Positions 8,678-18,056 of a stretch of 64,000 nt of DNA are shown one piece after another. The stretch lies in the NCBI GenBank assembly GCA_016719565.1, contig JADJYU010000003.1, forward strand, positions 124,001 to 188,000, given 5' to 3'. Position numbers and translations under genes: made by a program. The first letter of the stretch is position 1; each line of letters starts with the position of its first letter. The DNA comes from Ignavibacteria bacterium. Lineage in GTDB: Bacteria; Bacteroidota; Ignavibacteria; Tepidaquicellales; Tepidaquicellaceae. The notes beneath the pieces are model-generated. The model was not told where the DNA came from and did no database searches. It saw only the letters and a list, made by a program, of their open reading frames with translations.

Positions 8678-10960
8678 ATGAGTAACAGTGAAAAAATAAA
8701 AGATAATTTACAAACAGATAAAGTTAAATCTGTCAGGGAAGAACTGTTTGAATTTGATATCATAGGAATGAACTGTAACGGATGCGCTGCAAGCATTAAG
8801 ACATATATTGAAAAACTCGACGGCATTCTGAAAGTTGATATAAATTTTGCTAATGAATCCGGTGAAATTATTTTTAACTCCGAAAAATTTTCAAAGTTAA
8901 AGATAGTAAGTGAGATAAAGAAGCTCGGATATGAAGTTTCAGGAGATGATGATGAATATATATCAGAGCAGCTTAAGAAAAAAAATCTCAAAGATCAAAG
9001 ACTGAAAATTATTATCTCAGCATCACTGTCCCTGATCATCATGATCCTTAGCATGAAGGATCATATTCACCTTCCGGAATTTTTACACCTTCCTGAAAAA
9101 ATACTCCTGCCTGTCCTTACTGTACTTTCAACTGTTGTAATATTCTGGTGCGGCGCGAAGTTCATAAAAGGCGCGTGGAATTCACTGAGGAGTCTTTCAT
9201 TTGATATGAACACTCTCATATCACTCGGCAGCCTGTCTGCTTTTTTTTACAGTCTGGTCATCACGATAAATATAGTTTTTGATCTGAATATTTCCGCGCT
9301 TGCATCGTCATCGGAAGTTTATTACGAAACCGGCGCTATGATCATTACATTCATACTCATCGGAAATTATCTTGAGTCCGTGATGAAATCTAAAACGCAG
9401 ACTTCAGTTCAGAAGCTTAAAGATCTTCAGGCGAAAGTTGTGAACGTTATCAGAGACGGTAATGAAATGTTTATCCCTTTTAAAAAAGTAAGAGTAAATG
9501 ATATTGTTCTCGTAAAAACCGGAGACAAGATACCGGTTGACGGAAAGATCATTGAAGGATTCTGTGTAGTGGATGAAAGCGCAATGACAGGAGAAAGTCT
9601 GCCTGTTGAAAAATCCAACGGTGACGATCTCATGAGCGGAACAGTATTGCGAAACGGATTTGTAAAAATGCAGGCGGTATTAGTCGGCAGCGATACAATG
9701 CTTTCCAAAATAATTTCACTTGTAAAAAACGCTTCGTCGAGCAAACCGAAGATTCAGAAGCTTGCGGATAAAATATCTTCTGTGTTTGTTCCGATAGTTA
9801 TTCTTATATCAATATTCACATTTGTATACTGGCATTTGATCGCCGGCGCGGCGTTTGACAGATCTCTTTTATTTGCAGTTTCAGTTTTGATAATCGCCTG
9901 TCCCTGCGCACTCGGACTCGCCTCCCCTATTGCGATTGTCATTGGAGTCGGCAGAGCCGCGGAGAACGGTATTCTTTTCAATAATGCAGACGCTATAGAA
10001 AATCTGAAAAACATTGACACAGTCTGCTTTGACAAAACAGGCACGCTTACAACCGGTAAGATGTCTGTAAAAAATATTTACACGCGGAACGGATTCAGTG
10101 AATATGAACTGATGAAATATATTTATTCTGTTGAGAAACTATCTTCTCATCCGATTGCAAAATCCGTTAAGCTACACGCCATTGACAATAATGTACTTCC
10201 TTACAATAAAGTCTCTGACTTTAAAAATGAATCCGGGTTCGGAGTTAGCGCTTTAGTGAATGATAAAAAAGTATTGATCGGAAACGAAGAACTCTTTAGA
10301 AAAAACAACATTAACTTCCCTGAGATATTTTACAACTCCGGCTATACAAATCTTTTCGTCAGCATAGACAATAAAATTTCGGGAATAATTGAAATTGAAG
10401 ATAAGCTTAAGGACAATGCCGCAAATGTCATTAAGGAATTAAAGTCAAAAAAACTTAACATCTATATGATAACCGGTGACAGTGAAAACGCCGCCGGTAA
10501 GACAGCTACAGAACTCGGCATTAAAAATTATTCCTTTAAAACTCTTCCGGACGAAAAGGAACAGATCATTTCAAAGCTGCAGAAAAAAAATAAGAATGTC
10601 GCTATGATAGGAGACGGCATCAATGACGCGCCTTCTCTTGCAAGAGCGAACGTCGGAATAGCTGTCGGTTCAGGTCAGGATATTGCTATCGACTCTGCCG
10701 ACGTAATTTTTGTAAAAGATGATCTGACAAATATAATGAAGTCAATTGTAATATCAGAAAAAACAGTCAGAATAATCAAACAGAATTTCTTCTGGGCGTT
10801 TTTTTATAATGCAGTTGCAATCCCTCTCGCAGCCGGATTATTTGTGCCTTACGGTATCTACATCAGTCCCGTAATGGCGGCAATGCTCATGGCATTCAGC
10901 GATGTAGTGACTGTCATCGGAAATTCCTTACGTCTCAAATATGTAAAACTCGATAAATGA
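8678..10960 (+). CDS. copA: Copper-translocating P-type ATPase (P1B type)
   Basis: 760 residues, an inner-membrane ATP-driven exporter of monovalent copper. One N-terminal heavy-metal-associated domain carries GMNCNGCAAS (CxxC at residues 33 and 36). Then come eight predicted membrane helices with the actuator motif TGES, the intramembrane CPC (ACPCALGLASP), the phosphorylation site DKTGTLT, an HP motif (SSHPIAKS), GDGINDAPSL, and the last helices with YNAVAIPLAAG and MLMAFSDVV. The YN and CPC residues match the P1B-1 (Cu+) group; the final MxxSS signature reads MAFSD here, slightly altered. Its stop overlaps the next start as ATGA. Confidence 0.92.
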   Translation: MSNSEKIKDNLQTDKVKSVREELFEFDIIGMNCNGCAASIKTYIEKLDGILKVDINFANESGEIIFNSEKFSKLKIVSEIKKLGYEVSGDDDEYISEQLKKKNLKDQRLKIIISASLSLIIMILSMKDHIHLPEFLHLPEKILLPVLTVLSTVVIFWCGAKFIKGAWNSLRSLSFDMNTLISLGSLSAFFYSLVITINIVFDLNISALASSSEVYYETGAMIITFILIGNYLESVMKSKTQTSVQKLKDLQAKVVNVIRDGNEMFIPFKKVRVNDIVLVKTGDKIPVDGKIIEGFCVVDESAMTGESLPVEKSNGDDLMSGTVLRNGFVKMQAVLVGSDTMLSKIISLVKNASSSKPKIQKLADKISSVFVPIVILISIFTFVYWHLIAGAAFDRSLLFAVSVLIIACPCALGLASPIAIVIGVGRAAENGILFNNADAIENLKNIDTVCFDKTGTLTTGKMSVKNIYTRNGFSEYELMKYIYSVEKLSSHPIAKSVKLHAIDNNVLPYNKVSDFKNESGFGVSALVNDKKVLIGNEELFRKNNINFPEIFYNSGYTNLFVSIDNKISGIIEIEDKLKDNAANVIKELKSKKLNIYMITGDSENAAGKTATELGIKNYSFKTLPDEKEQIISKLQKKNKNVAMIGDGINDAPSLARANVGIAVGSGQDIAIDSADVIFVKDDLTNIMKSIVISEKTVRIIKQNFFWAFFYNAVAIPLAAGLFVPYGIYISPVMAAMLMAFSDVVTVIGNSLRLKYVKLDK

Positions 10961-11673
10961 GTAAAGATATAAAGCAGGTAAACGAAACTGAAAAAGTTGA
11001 TTTCGATAATTACGCGGGAAGATATGAAAATGTGCTTGAGAAACAGCTCGACTTTTTCGGAGAGGAGAATTCTTACTTTGCTGAATATAAAGTTGAGCTT
11101 GTAAAAGATACGCTTACTCAGCCTCCGAAAAAAATCCTTGAATTCGGATGCGGTATCGGGAGGAATCTGAAATTCTTTTCAAAATATTTTCCGGATGCTG
11201 ATATTTACGGCGCTGATATTTCCGCCAAAAGCATTGAGATCGCTAAAAGTGAAAATCCCGGTGTAAAATTTTTTCTTCTGAATGATGAAGAGATAAAAAA
11301 TCATTCCGGAAAATTCGATCTCGTTTTTATATCCTGTGTTTTCCATCACATTGCTCCTTCTCTGAGAACAAAGTCAATGAAAACAATTTACTCTATGATG
11401 GAAAATGAAGGCAGTGCGTATATCTTCGAACATAACCCATATAATCCCGTCACGCGACACATTGTAAATACTTGTGAATGGGATACGGACGCAATACTTC
11501 TTAATATGAAAGAGTCTGTTGAGCTGATGGAAAAATCCGGTCTGAAAGTAACTGAAAGAAATTACACTTTGTTTTTTCCCGCTGCGCTGAAGTTCATGAG
11601 ATTCACTGAAAATTTTCTGAAGAAAATTCCGATGGGCGGACAGTATTACGTAAAAGCGGTTAAGACGAAATAG
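10957..11673 (+). CDS. Class I SAM-dependent methyltransferase
   Basis: 238 residues. The AdoMet-binding motif I is ILEFGCGIGRNLKFF near residue 65, followed by motif II (YGADISAKSIEIAK) and the post-II strand (FDLVFISCVFHHI). This is the layout of small-molecule methyltransferases of the ubiE type. The acceptor is unknown. Its start ATG overlaps the TGA of copA, so it is the last gene of the metG-folP-copA run. Its end overlaps the minus-strand glycosyltransferase by 14 nt. Confidence 0.85.
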   Translation: MSKDIKQVNETEKVDFDNYAGRYENVLEKQLDFFGEENSYFAEYKVELVKDTLTQPPKKILEFGCGIGRNLKFFSKYFPDADIYGADISAKSIEIAKSENPGVKFFLLNDEEIKNHSGKFDLVFISCVFHHIAPSLRTKSMKTIYSMMENEGSAYIFEHNPYNPVTRHIVNTCEWDTDAILLNMKESVELMEKSGLKVTERNYTLFFPAALKFMRFTENFLKKIPMGGQYYVKAVKTK

Positions 11674-12394
11674 TTTTTTTTCTTAATTCGGCAAAATATT
11701 CTTTCCTGTAAGTAAAAACTTCCTTAATAGTTCTGACAATTACCGAAGGCCTTGCGCCTGTTGAAATTCCGTCCACTCTCGGCAGATGCATTACTCCGAC
11801 TTCAGTCACACTATAATCCAGCAGATTCGCCTTCAGCATTATCTCAGCATCTATGAAAGCGTCGACCGAATCTATTTTTATTTTCTTAAAAAGATCAGTT
11901 TTGAATAATTTAAAAGCGCAGTCAATGTCCCAGTAGTGAATGTCAAAAACAAGTTTAAGAAGATAGTTGTAACAAAGCGAAGTGAACTTTCTGTATAGCG
12001 AATACTGCTTATGCTTTCTGTATCCTACAACAATATCAGAGAAAGGAAGTAAAGCGACAAATTTTTTCAGTTCTTCCAGATCGAACTGATTATCACCGTC
12101 CGTATAAAAAACGTAATCAAGTTTAGCGCTGAGAAAACCGTCCTTTAAAGTCGCGCCGTATCCCATATTTTTTTCATGGTGGATGACTGTGACTTTGTCG
12201 TACTTCAAAGCAAGCGCATCCGCCACTTCATCTGTCTTATCCGGACTTCCGTCTTCGATAATAATTATTTCATAATCCTTCAGTTTCATTTCTTCAAGCA
12301 CTCTTACCGCGGCATCGACCACTTTACCGATATTCTTTTCATCATAATAGGCGGGAAAAAAAACCGACAGGGATATTCCTGAATTATCTGTCAT
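11660..12394 (-). CDS. Family 2 glycosyltransferase, dolichol-phosphate-mannose synthase-like
   Basis: 244 residues. The GT-A fold begins SVFFPAYYDEKNIGKVVDAA, with the nucleotide-sugar motif IIEDGSPDKTDEV, the DxD-type YTDGDNQFDLEEL, and later DIDCAFKLFK. It resembles undecaprenyl- or dolichyl-phosphate hexosyltransferases, which make lipid-linked sugars used by GT-C enzymes. A GT-C-like membrane protein lies two genes upstream in the same operon, which fits that role. Its start overlaps the end of the epimerase gene by 11 nt. Confidence 0.85.
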   Translation of the reverse strand: MTDNSGISLSVFFPAYYDEKNIGKVVDAAVRVLEEMKLKDYEIIIIEDGSPDKTDEVADALALKYDKVTVIHHEKNMGYGATLKDGFLSAKLDYVFYTDGDNQFDLEELKKFVALLPFSDIVVGYRKHKQYSLYRKFTSLCYNYLLKLVFDIHYWDIDCAFKLFKTDLFKKIKIDSVDAFIDAEIMLKANLLDYSVTEVGVMHLPRVDGISTGARPSVIVRTIKEVFTYRKEYFAELRKKTISS

Positions 12395-13340
12395 TGTTTT
12401 TTTGCTTTGTTAAATAATTAAATGTATTCTTTATTCCCTCTTCAATAGATGTCGTAGGTTTCCATACGAATGCATTTTTAACTTTCGAGTTGTCGAGTAT
12501 ATTCACGGGAACATCAAGCTTTCTTCCTTTCTGAAATACAGGCGAGATCTTTTTACCGGAAACTTTACTGATCGTTTCAATGATCTGATTTAAAGAATGA
12601 CCGGCACCGGTACTTAAATTAAACACGCGCTCTTCAGTAACCGCATTTTGTCCGGATACGGATTTAGCCAGAACTTCAACGGCGTCCTTTATATAAATAT
12701 AATCTCTCACTACTTCCCCGTCTCCCCAGATCTCTATCGCTTCATTATTTATAACCTTATTTAAGAATACGCCGATCGCGCCCTGCGATGAATTTGGATT
12801 TTGTCTTTCGCCGTAAGGATTTGAAAGCCGGAATACATAATACTGCTGACCGTAAAGATAATTAAACAGGTACAGATATTCCTCAATGGTCCTTTTGATA
12901 ATACCGTATGAGCAGACCGGATTTGCGGAGTAATTTTCCTTCACGGGAATTTCAGACGGAATGCCGTAAACTGTTCCTCCGGACGAAAGGAAAATAATTT
13001 TTTTTATTTTAAGCGTAACGCATTCTTTAAATAACTTCAATGATGATATGAGATTGGTCCCGGCATCATATTCGGGATTATCATTTGAAGAAGCCGGGAG
13101 AGTCGTGCTGACAAGATGGAAGACATAGTCAATGCCCTGCAGAGAATTCAAAAGATTGACATCATTATTAAAATCACCTTCGATGATCTTAATTTTATCC
13201 TGAATGTGCTGAATGTTTTTTTTTGAAAAATTCAGTTTATCAAAAACTGTTACATCGTATCCCGATTCGAGAAGTTTATCACAAAGATGAGATCCTATGA
13301 AACCGCCTCCGCCGTATATTATACATCTCTCTTTATTCAC
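12384..13340 (-). CDS. NAD-dependent nucleotide-sugar epimerase/dehydratase
   Basis: 318 residues of the extended short-chain dehydrogenase family. The N-terminus has the NAD-binding IYGGGGFIGSHLCDKL; the catalytic Ser region is FLSSGGTVYGIP and the YxxxK is YGIIK. Later motifs are RLSNPYGERQNP and VVRDYIYIKDAVEVL, as in GalE-like UDP-sugar 4-epimerases. The exact sugar cannot be read from the sequence. It sits between the GT-C-like gene (11 nt upstream) and the GT2 gene (overlapping), a typical envelope polysaccharide set. Confidence 0.88.
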   Translation of the reverse strand: MNKERCIIYGGGGFIGSHLCDKLLESGYDVTVFDKLNFSKKNIQHIQDKIKIIEGDFNNDVNLLNSLQGIDYVFHLVSTTLPASSNDNPEYDAGTNLISSLKLFKECVTLKIKKIIFLSSGGTVYGIPSEIPVKENYSANPVCSYGIIKRTIEEYLYLFNYLYGQQYYVFRLSNPYGERQNPNSSQGAIGVFLNKVINNEAIEIWGDGEVVRDYIYIKDAVEVLAKSVSGQNAVTEERVFNLSTGAGHSLNQIIETISKVSGKKISPVFQKGRKLDVPVNILDNSKVKNAFVWKPTTSIEEGIKNTFNYLTKQKNNDR

Positions 13341-13351
13341 CCGTCCGATAA

Positions 13352-14983
13352 TTAATTTGTTTTTTCAAAAATGAATGCGCCGAATCTCTGATCAGCTGAT
13401 ATGATCTTATTAAGTAGTTTATAAGTGCTGTCTTTTTCCAGCGTCTCAAGCTGAACGTCATTCAGCATATCTTTCGGTCTGTAACTGTAATGCGAATCCC
13501 ATATGACGATGGTTCCCGGCTTAATGTCATTCAGATTTTCAGAGATAAGTCTTTTGAATGAAGCCGGATTGTTTCTGTAATGTTTATCACTGTAAAAAGG
13601 AATGAATGTATGATTGTATAAAACTTCCCTGTCATTCAGATCGAGAGTATTCAGATAATCGGATGTCTGTTTCAGCGCAAGATTTTCAGATGATAATTCT
13701 TTCGGCGTAAAGCTTAATGTCAGATAAATTACGGCTAACGCTATGAGGACAGCGGATACTTTATTCAGATATTCAGTCACAGGTTCTTTCTTAACCAGTA
13801 ATATGATCAGGAAGGACGCAACTATCATAAAGAACTTTACATATTCAGAAGTTTCAAGCAAAATGAATCCGTTTGTATCCTTTGACAAAAATACAAGAGT
13901 AATGAACGCAAGAATCCCAGTAAGAATGTAAGAAGTTTTTCTGAAAGAAGGCGCGCCGAGATTATTCAGTCCGATGGTTGCAAACACGGCAGCTATGGGA
14001 GAAATGTGAAGGAGATAACGCCAGTTGCCCGGATTAGCTCCGTCGCTGAACATTGTCATAAGCTGAACCGAGAATATCGAAACGAACACAAGATAGAATA
14101 TTCCATACTTCATCAAATATTCTTTGATCTTATTCGTATCGGAAAGGAATCCGAAAAATCCAAAAAAGAAAAGAAGCAGCGAAACGGGACCTACGATGAA
14201 AATATAAACCAGAAGATAATGTGATATTCCCTGTGATTTGTAACTGTATACTGAGAGTGACATTATTTCCGTCAGCACAAACATCAGATCACCTGTTTTA
14301 AAATATCCGAGGAAATTATATATCAGAGGAAATACCGCCAGCAATATAATTGCAGTATAATTTTTCTTTCGAAAATATATGACAGCAAATATAATAATCA
14401 GTAATGCGATCTCCTGTCTGACTGTAAATATGTATCCGCAGACAAGCGCTGATAAAGCATAGCTTTCTTTCCTGTATAAAATAAGTACAAATAAAATCAG
14501 AAGACTCGTGAATATTTCGGCATAGGATCTGAAAGAAAGATCAAAGAACAGCGGCTGAACCGCCAGCAGCAATGCGCCGAAATAAGCGTAATTTATTTTA
14601 TAAGTTTTTAAAAGTATGTAAGTGAAATAGACTGCAAGCGAAGCGATGAAAGAATTTACAAGTAATACCGCATTGTAACCGAAAAGCGACGGAATGACCA
14701 TGAATATTTTGTAACCGGGCTTTGGGGAATTGCCGAGTATGACAAACGGGTCAGTGAAGAAATTTATCATATTGATATACTGACCGACTTCATCATCCTG
14801 ATAAAATCCGAGCGAGTATTTGCTGCTGATATAATAAATAAGCGTGAATACCGGAATGACTATCCAGAAAAATTTAGATATTAACGGGTTATCATCCAGA
14901 GGGACAGTTTTATTTCCGGATTTAACGGACGCTGCTGTCCTTGGAGTATTCTGAATATTTTTTTTGGTTTCTTTTTTTGCCAT
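13352..14983 (-). CDS. GT-C-type membrane glycosyltransferase-like protein
   Basis: 543 residues with a charged N-terminal tail of about 25 residues and 11-12 predicted membrane helices. The first extracytoplasmic loop contains FYQDDEVGQYIN, the acidic pair expected for the catalytic loop of GT-C enzymes (PMT/ArnT type), and NSPKPGYKIF. A soluble C-terminal domain follows from about residue 440 (YLNTLDLNDREVLYNHTF). It is the first gene of the three-gene minus-strand operon with the epimerase and the GT2 enzyme, which could supply its lipid-linked sugar. Family placement is inference from topology and the acidic loop. Confidence 0.65.
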   Translation of the reverse strand: MAKKETKKNIQNTPRTAASVKSGNKTVPLDDNPLISKFFWIVIPVFTLIYYISSKYSLGFYQDDEVGQYINMINFFTDPFVILGNSPKPGYKIFMVIPSLFGYNAVLLVNSFIASLAVYFTYILLKTYKINYAYFGALLLAVQPLFFDLSFRSYAEIFTSLLILFVLILYRKESYALSALVCGYIFTVRQEIALLIIIFAVIYFRKKNYTAIILLAVFPLIYNFLGYFKTGDLMFVLTEIMSLSVYSYKSQGISHYLLVYIFIVGPVSLLLFFFGFFGFLSDTNKIKEYLMKYGIFYLVFVSIFSVQLMTMFSDGANPGNWRYLLHISPIAAVFATIGLNNLGAPSFRKTSYILTGILAFITLVFLSKDTNGFILLETSEYVKFFMIVASFLIILLVKKEPVTEYLNKVSAVLIALAVIYLTLSFTPKELSSENLALKQTSDYLNTLDLNDREVLYNHTFIPFYSDKHYRNNPASFKRLISENLNDIKPGTIVIWDSHYSYRPKDMLNDVQLETLEKDSTYKLLNKIISADQRFGAFIFEKTN

Positions 14984-15326
14984 AAATAAGTTTCAAATAT
15001 ATCAATATAAATCTGCAAATAAAATTTACTTAAAATCACATTTGTATAAAACATTACACCTCCGTTCTAAAAAGCTAGGCATTTAAATTAAAATTAAATT
15101 TCCGGTAACTTACTTTTTTTTGAAAGATCTCCGGCAGAAGCGCTCGGGGCAGGCAACAAAAGTAACAATAAAAAATCTTCCCGGGTACTCGGGAAAGTCA
15201 AGGAAATTTTATTGACGAGATTGCTTAAGAGTATTCTTTCGGTAATTCAAGTTGATTATTGTACATATTTTAAATGCAGCAACCTAAAACTTTAGGAATT
15301 TTAATCAGAGATAAGCTGCTCTTTAC

Positions 15327-15358
15327 TTTCTTTCTTTTGAGAGAACAAAAGAAAGAAA
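15327..15358. repeat. Perfect 13-bp stem hairpin (TTTCTTTCTTTTG)
   Basis: TTTCTTTCTTTTG (15327-15339) and CAAAAGAAAGAAA (15346-15358) are perfect reverse complements around the loop AGAGAA. The stem is purely pyrimidine on one side but for its last base. It directly abuts the larger inverted repeat that begins at 15373, so the two may be one element. Confidence 0.8.
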
Positions 15359-15372
15359 CAAAAGAAAATTCT

Positions 15373-15512
15373 CCGCTGTTGAAAAATTGCGGAATTCATT
15401 TCACAATTGCTATAAAATTTCCAACTCAAAATTTGCTTCGCAAATTTCTCAGACAAGGAAATTTTATAAACACAATTGCTCATGAATTCTTTCGGCAATT
15501 TTTCAAAGGCGG
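15373..15512. repeat. Large imperfect inverted repeat with inner hairpin
   Basis: The arm 15373-15422 (CCGCTGTTGAAAAATTGCGG then AATTCATTTCACAATTGC and TATAAAATTTCC) matches the reverse complement of 15457-15512 with a few mismatches and short insertions. Between the arms sits a second perfect hairpin: AAATTTGC (15429-15436), loop TTC, GCAAATTT (15440-15447). No transposase is nearby. It may be a non-autonomous repeat element or a structured RNA. Confidence 0.75.
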
Positions 15513-15702
15513 TCATTATAGTGAGTTTAAAAGATAAGTTTAATTTTACAAAATTAAACTCATAATTTTATTTTCGAAAACACTTGGATAACAATGAAGA
15601 CATTATCATGAGATTCCTTTTTGTTATACAGATGCGAATATATGTTAGAATATTGTTAGAATTTAAATTATATTTGTATTATAATATATTAATCACAGTA
15701 TT

Positions 15703-16893
15703 ATGAAAACGCGATTTATTTTATTAATTTTTATACTCTGCTATCAGACATTTAATTTACCCGCTCAGATCCCTTTGTATGAATTGAAGCTGGATAACTT
15801 TGTTCCGAACGGAGATTATTTTACCGCAAATGAAGTCACCTTTGACATAACTATCCGAAGCCGTAACGGAACAGATTTTGAATATGCCGGCGGACAGTTT
15901 TTAATAAATTTTAACTTAGGTGTAGCAAACGGCGGGACGCTGAGTTTTTCAATTGCAGGACCGGACCCTTCAGATCTCCCGGTAAATTTAAGACCTGAAA
16001 ATCCGCATGTTACTCGTGACAGCAATGGCATTCATCAGCTTGCGCTCGATATGAATGCTTTCCCCGGAGCAGGTAATGGATATATTATAAACGGAATTAC
16101 TCCGGCAAAAATCATTAAATTAAAACTAAGCACTACTGCGCCAACATTTTCGATGGAGGGAGCTGCGATAGGCGGCTGGTGGTATATTGATCTTGACGCT
16201 GAATGGAGAAATAATCCGCCGTTTACAGATCACACAAAAGTCTTTGCATACATTATCAGAACCGCCGAAGTAAATATTACAAACCCGGGCTGGCATTGGG
16301 TTCAATCGGATGGACTGTTAGTGAATCCCGTGGAGCTGACAAGTTTTACACATACTGTAAATAAAAACAATGTCACATTAGACTGGATAACTTCGGGTGA
16401 ATCAGATAATTCAGGATTTGAAATAGAAAGATCTGCGGATAATGCGAATAATATAGAGTGGATAAAATCAGGTTTTGTAACCGGCTTCGGCACTACAAAT
16501 GAATCAGTCAGATATTCATTCACTGAAAAGCTGAACACGGGAAATTATTTTTACAGGTTAAAACAAATAGACTTTAACGGAAATTTTGAATACTTCTATC
16601 TGTCCGGTAATGTAAATATCGGATTACCAAATAAAACAGAACTCTTACAAAACTATCCTAATCCTTTTAACCCTTCGACAAAGATCTCATTTGCAATTGC
16701 AAACAGCAGTAAAGTATCTCTAAATATTTATGACATTTCGGGAAAGGAAGTTACAACGCTTATTGATGGAATTCAAAATGCAGGATACTATGAATTAATT
16801 TTTAATGCAGTTAATTTACCGGCAGGAATTTATTTTTACAGATTAATTTCAAATGACTTCTCAATTACAAAGAGAATGATATTAATTAAGTAA
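15703..16893 (+). CDS. Secreted T9SS type A sorting-domain protein with cohesin-like N-terminus
   Basis: 396 residues from ATG 15703 with a signal peptide (MKTRFILLIFILCYQTF...PAQ). Residues about 25-190 (YELKLDNFVPNG, FDITIRSRNGTDFEYAGGQFLINF) resemble the beta-sandwich found at the start of many cohesin-like secreted proteins. Then comes PVELTSFTHTVNKNNVTLDWITSGESDNSGFEIERS, a fibronectin-like segment very common just before type A tails, and the tail itself (NYPNPFNPST, GKEVTTLIDGIQ, AGIYFYRL, KRMILIK). The passenger role is unknown. Confidence 0.85.
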   Translation: MKTRFILLIFILCYQTFNLPAQIPLYELKLDNFVPNGDYFTANEVTFDITIRSRNGTDFEYAGGQFLINFNLGVANGGTLSFSIAGPDPSDLPVNLRPENPHVTRDSNGIHQLALDMNAFPGAGNGYIINGITPAKIIKLKLSTTAPTFSMEGAAIGGWWYIDLDAEWRNNPPFTDHTKVFAYIIRTAEVNITNPGWHWVQSDGLLVNPVELTSFTHTVNKNNVTLDWITSGESDNSGFEIERSADNANNIEWIKSGFVTGFGTTNESVRYSFTEKLNTGNYFYRLKQIDFNGNFEYFYLSGNVNIGLPNKTELLQNYPNPFNPSTKISFAIANSSKVSLNIYDISGKEVTTLIDGIQNAGYYELIFNAVNLPAGIYFYRLISNDFSITKRMILIK

Positions 16894-16917
16894 AAAAATA
16901 AAGAAGTTGAAATAATT

Positions 16918-17913
16918 TCAGGAGTTCTGCGGAACTGACTGATCATCAGATATTGGTTCATTAAAATATTTCATTTTCTCACCTGAAAGCATCTGAAGAC
17001 TCATCGGAATAAGTATCAGATAGGCAGGCAAAATCTTTGCGACCTGACTCATTATGCTGTTAAAGAAAAAGATCCCGACATAAAGTATAAGACTTAGCAG
17101 TGATATTTTAAAAAAGAGATTGCTTTTTTTGAATGCAAATGCCGCTAAAATTACAAAGACAAAAACCTGTTCGATCCATAGTCCTAATATTTCATCCCAG
17201 TGCGCAATGTTCGTGGAAGTCTGAATTTCCGTAACATATTTATTTTCTCTGAATCCGTAATAAATTCTCAAAGACATATAAGCAGCAAAGTAAGCAATAA
17301 ATAACATGACAATTATAGCAATGCTTCTTTTAGTGAAAAGTCTTTTTTCCCAGATCAGAAACGCCACATAAAATACTACAAGGAAAATAATCTGATCACG
17401 ATTGAATGTGCCGATAAAAATTACTAACGGTAAATACTGATCTTTATGTTTAAACATCAGAATAAATCCGATGAGATAAAAAAGGAGAGTAATGTAATCG
17501 CCTTCTTCCCAGATACTTGTAATTCCGAGCGGGATCAATATCTGCAGTAACAGCAATCCGATCATGCAGGTCTTATCAGAAAACATCATACGCAGGTAAT
17601 AAAACAGAAGCGAATATATTGCGAAAAAGACGATGAAGATCACGATGTGATAAGATATTACATGCGAATCTTCCAGGTCGCGCTCAAATTTTGAGACAAT
17701 TAATTCAACTGCATTTCCAAGAATGGTTTTAACAACTCTGTACTGATACGGAGCTTCGCTTAACCCGTTTTCAATTGAGTCCTGAATATTTATTCTTCTG
17801 TCGACATTCGACTGTATGGTCCTGTCTGAAATGATCTGCGCGGAGATCATTGTAAGAAGGAGTATAAAAAGAAATAAATAGCCGGTTTTAATTTTTTGTT
17901 TGCCTGAATCCAT
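16918..17913 (-). CDS. Polytopic membrane protein of unknown function
   Basis: 331 residues with about eight predicted membrane helices. After the first helix an extracytoplasmic loop holds DRRINIQDSIENG and APYQYRVVKTIL; a YRV motif in this place is seen in several uncharacterised bacterial membrane proteins related to envelope sugar metabolism. The C-terminal tail is short and polar (DDQSVPQNS). It stands alone on the minus strand, convergent with the T9SS gene that ends 24 nt away. I do not recognise a named family. Confidence 0.6.
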   Translation of the reverse strand: MDSGKQKIKTGYLFLFILLLTMISAQIISDRTIQSNVDRRINIQDSIENGLSEAPYQYRVVKTILGNAVELIVSKFERDLEDSHVISYHIVIFIVFFAIYSLLFYYLRMMFSDKTCMIGLLLLQILIPLGITSIWEEGDYITLLFYLIGFILMFKHKDQYLPLVIFIGTFNRDQIIFLVVFYVAFLIWEKRLFTKRSIAIIVMLFIAYFAAYMSLRIYYGFRENKYVTEIQTSTNIAHWDEILGLWIEQVFVFVILAAFAFKKSNLFFKISLLSLILYVGIFFFNSIMSQVAKILPAYLILIPMSLQMLSGEKMKYFNEPISDDQSVPQNS

Positions 17914-18056
17914 ATGAATTTATTTCCGGATTAATTTTAAAAAAAAGACAATTTCCGGAAGAGTAATTAATTACTGAGGTTTAAAGTATACTGAATTAGA
18001 TCATACAATAAAGGAGATAATTTATTTTAATTTTTTTTAAAAAAATTGCTTTTTGA

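Larger units (their letters stand above)
14984..15702. other. 719-nt gene-free stretch with nested inverted repeats
   Basis: This stretch separates the divergent GT-C and T9SS genes. Besides the hairpins listed separately, TTACTTTT (15110-15117) can pair with AAAAGTAA (15158-15165), and the segment 15125-15195 is notably richer in G+C (with CCCGGGTACTCGGG at 15180-15193) than its surroundings. Short open frames on both strands here (15274-15537 plus, 15301-15516 minus) are explained by the inverted repeat and are not called as genes. Confidence 0.6.

Noticed and set aside
15274..15537. 87-residue plus-strand and 71-residue minus-strand open frames
   Set aside because: Both lie in a large inverted repeat and have biased, low-complexity composition; no ribosome binding site or family match.
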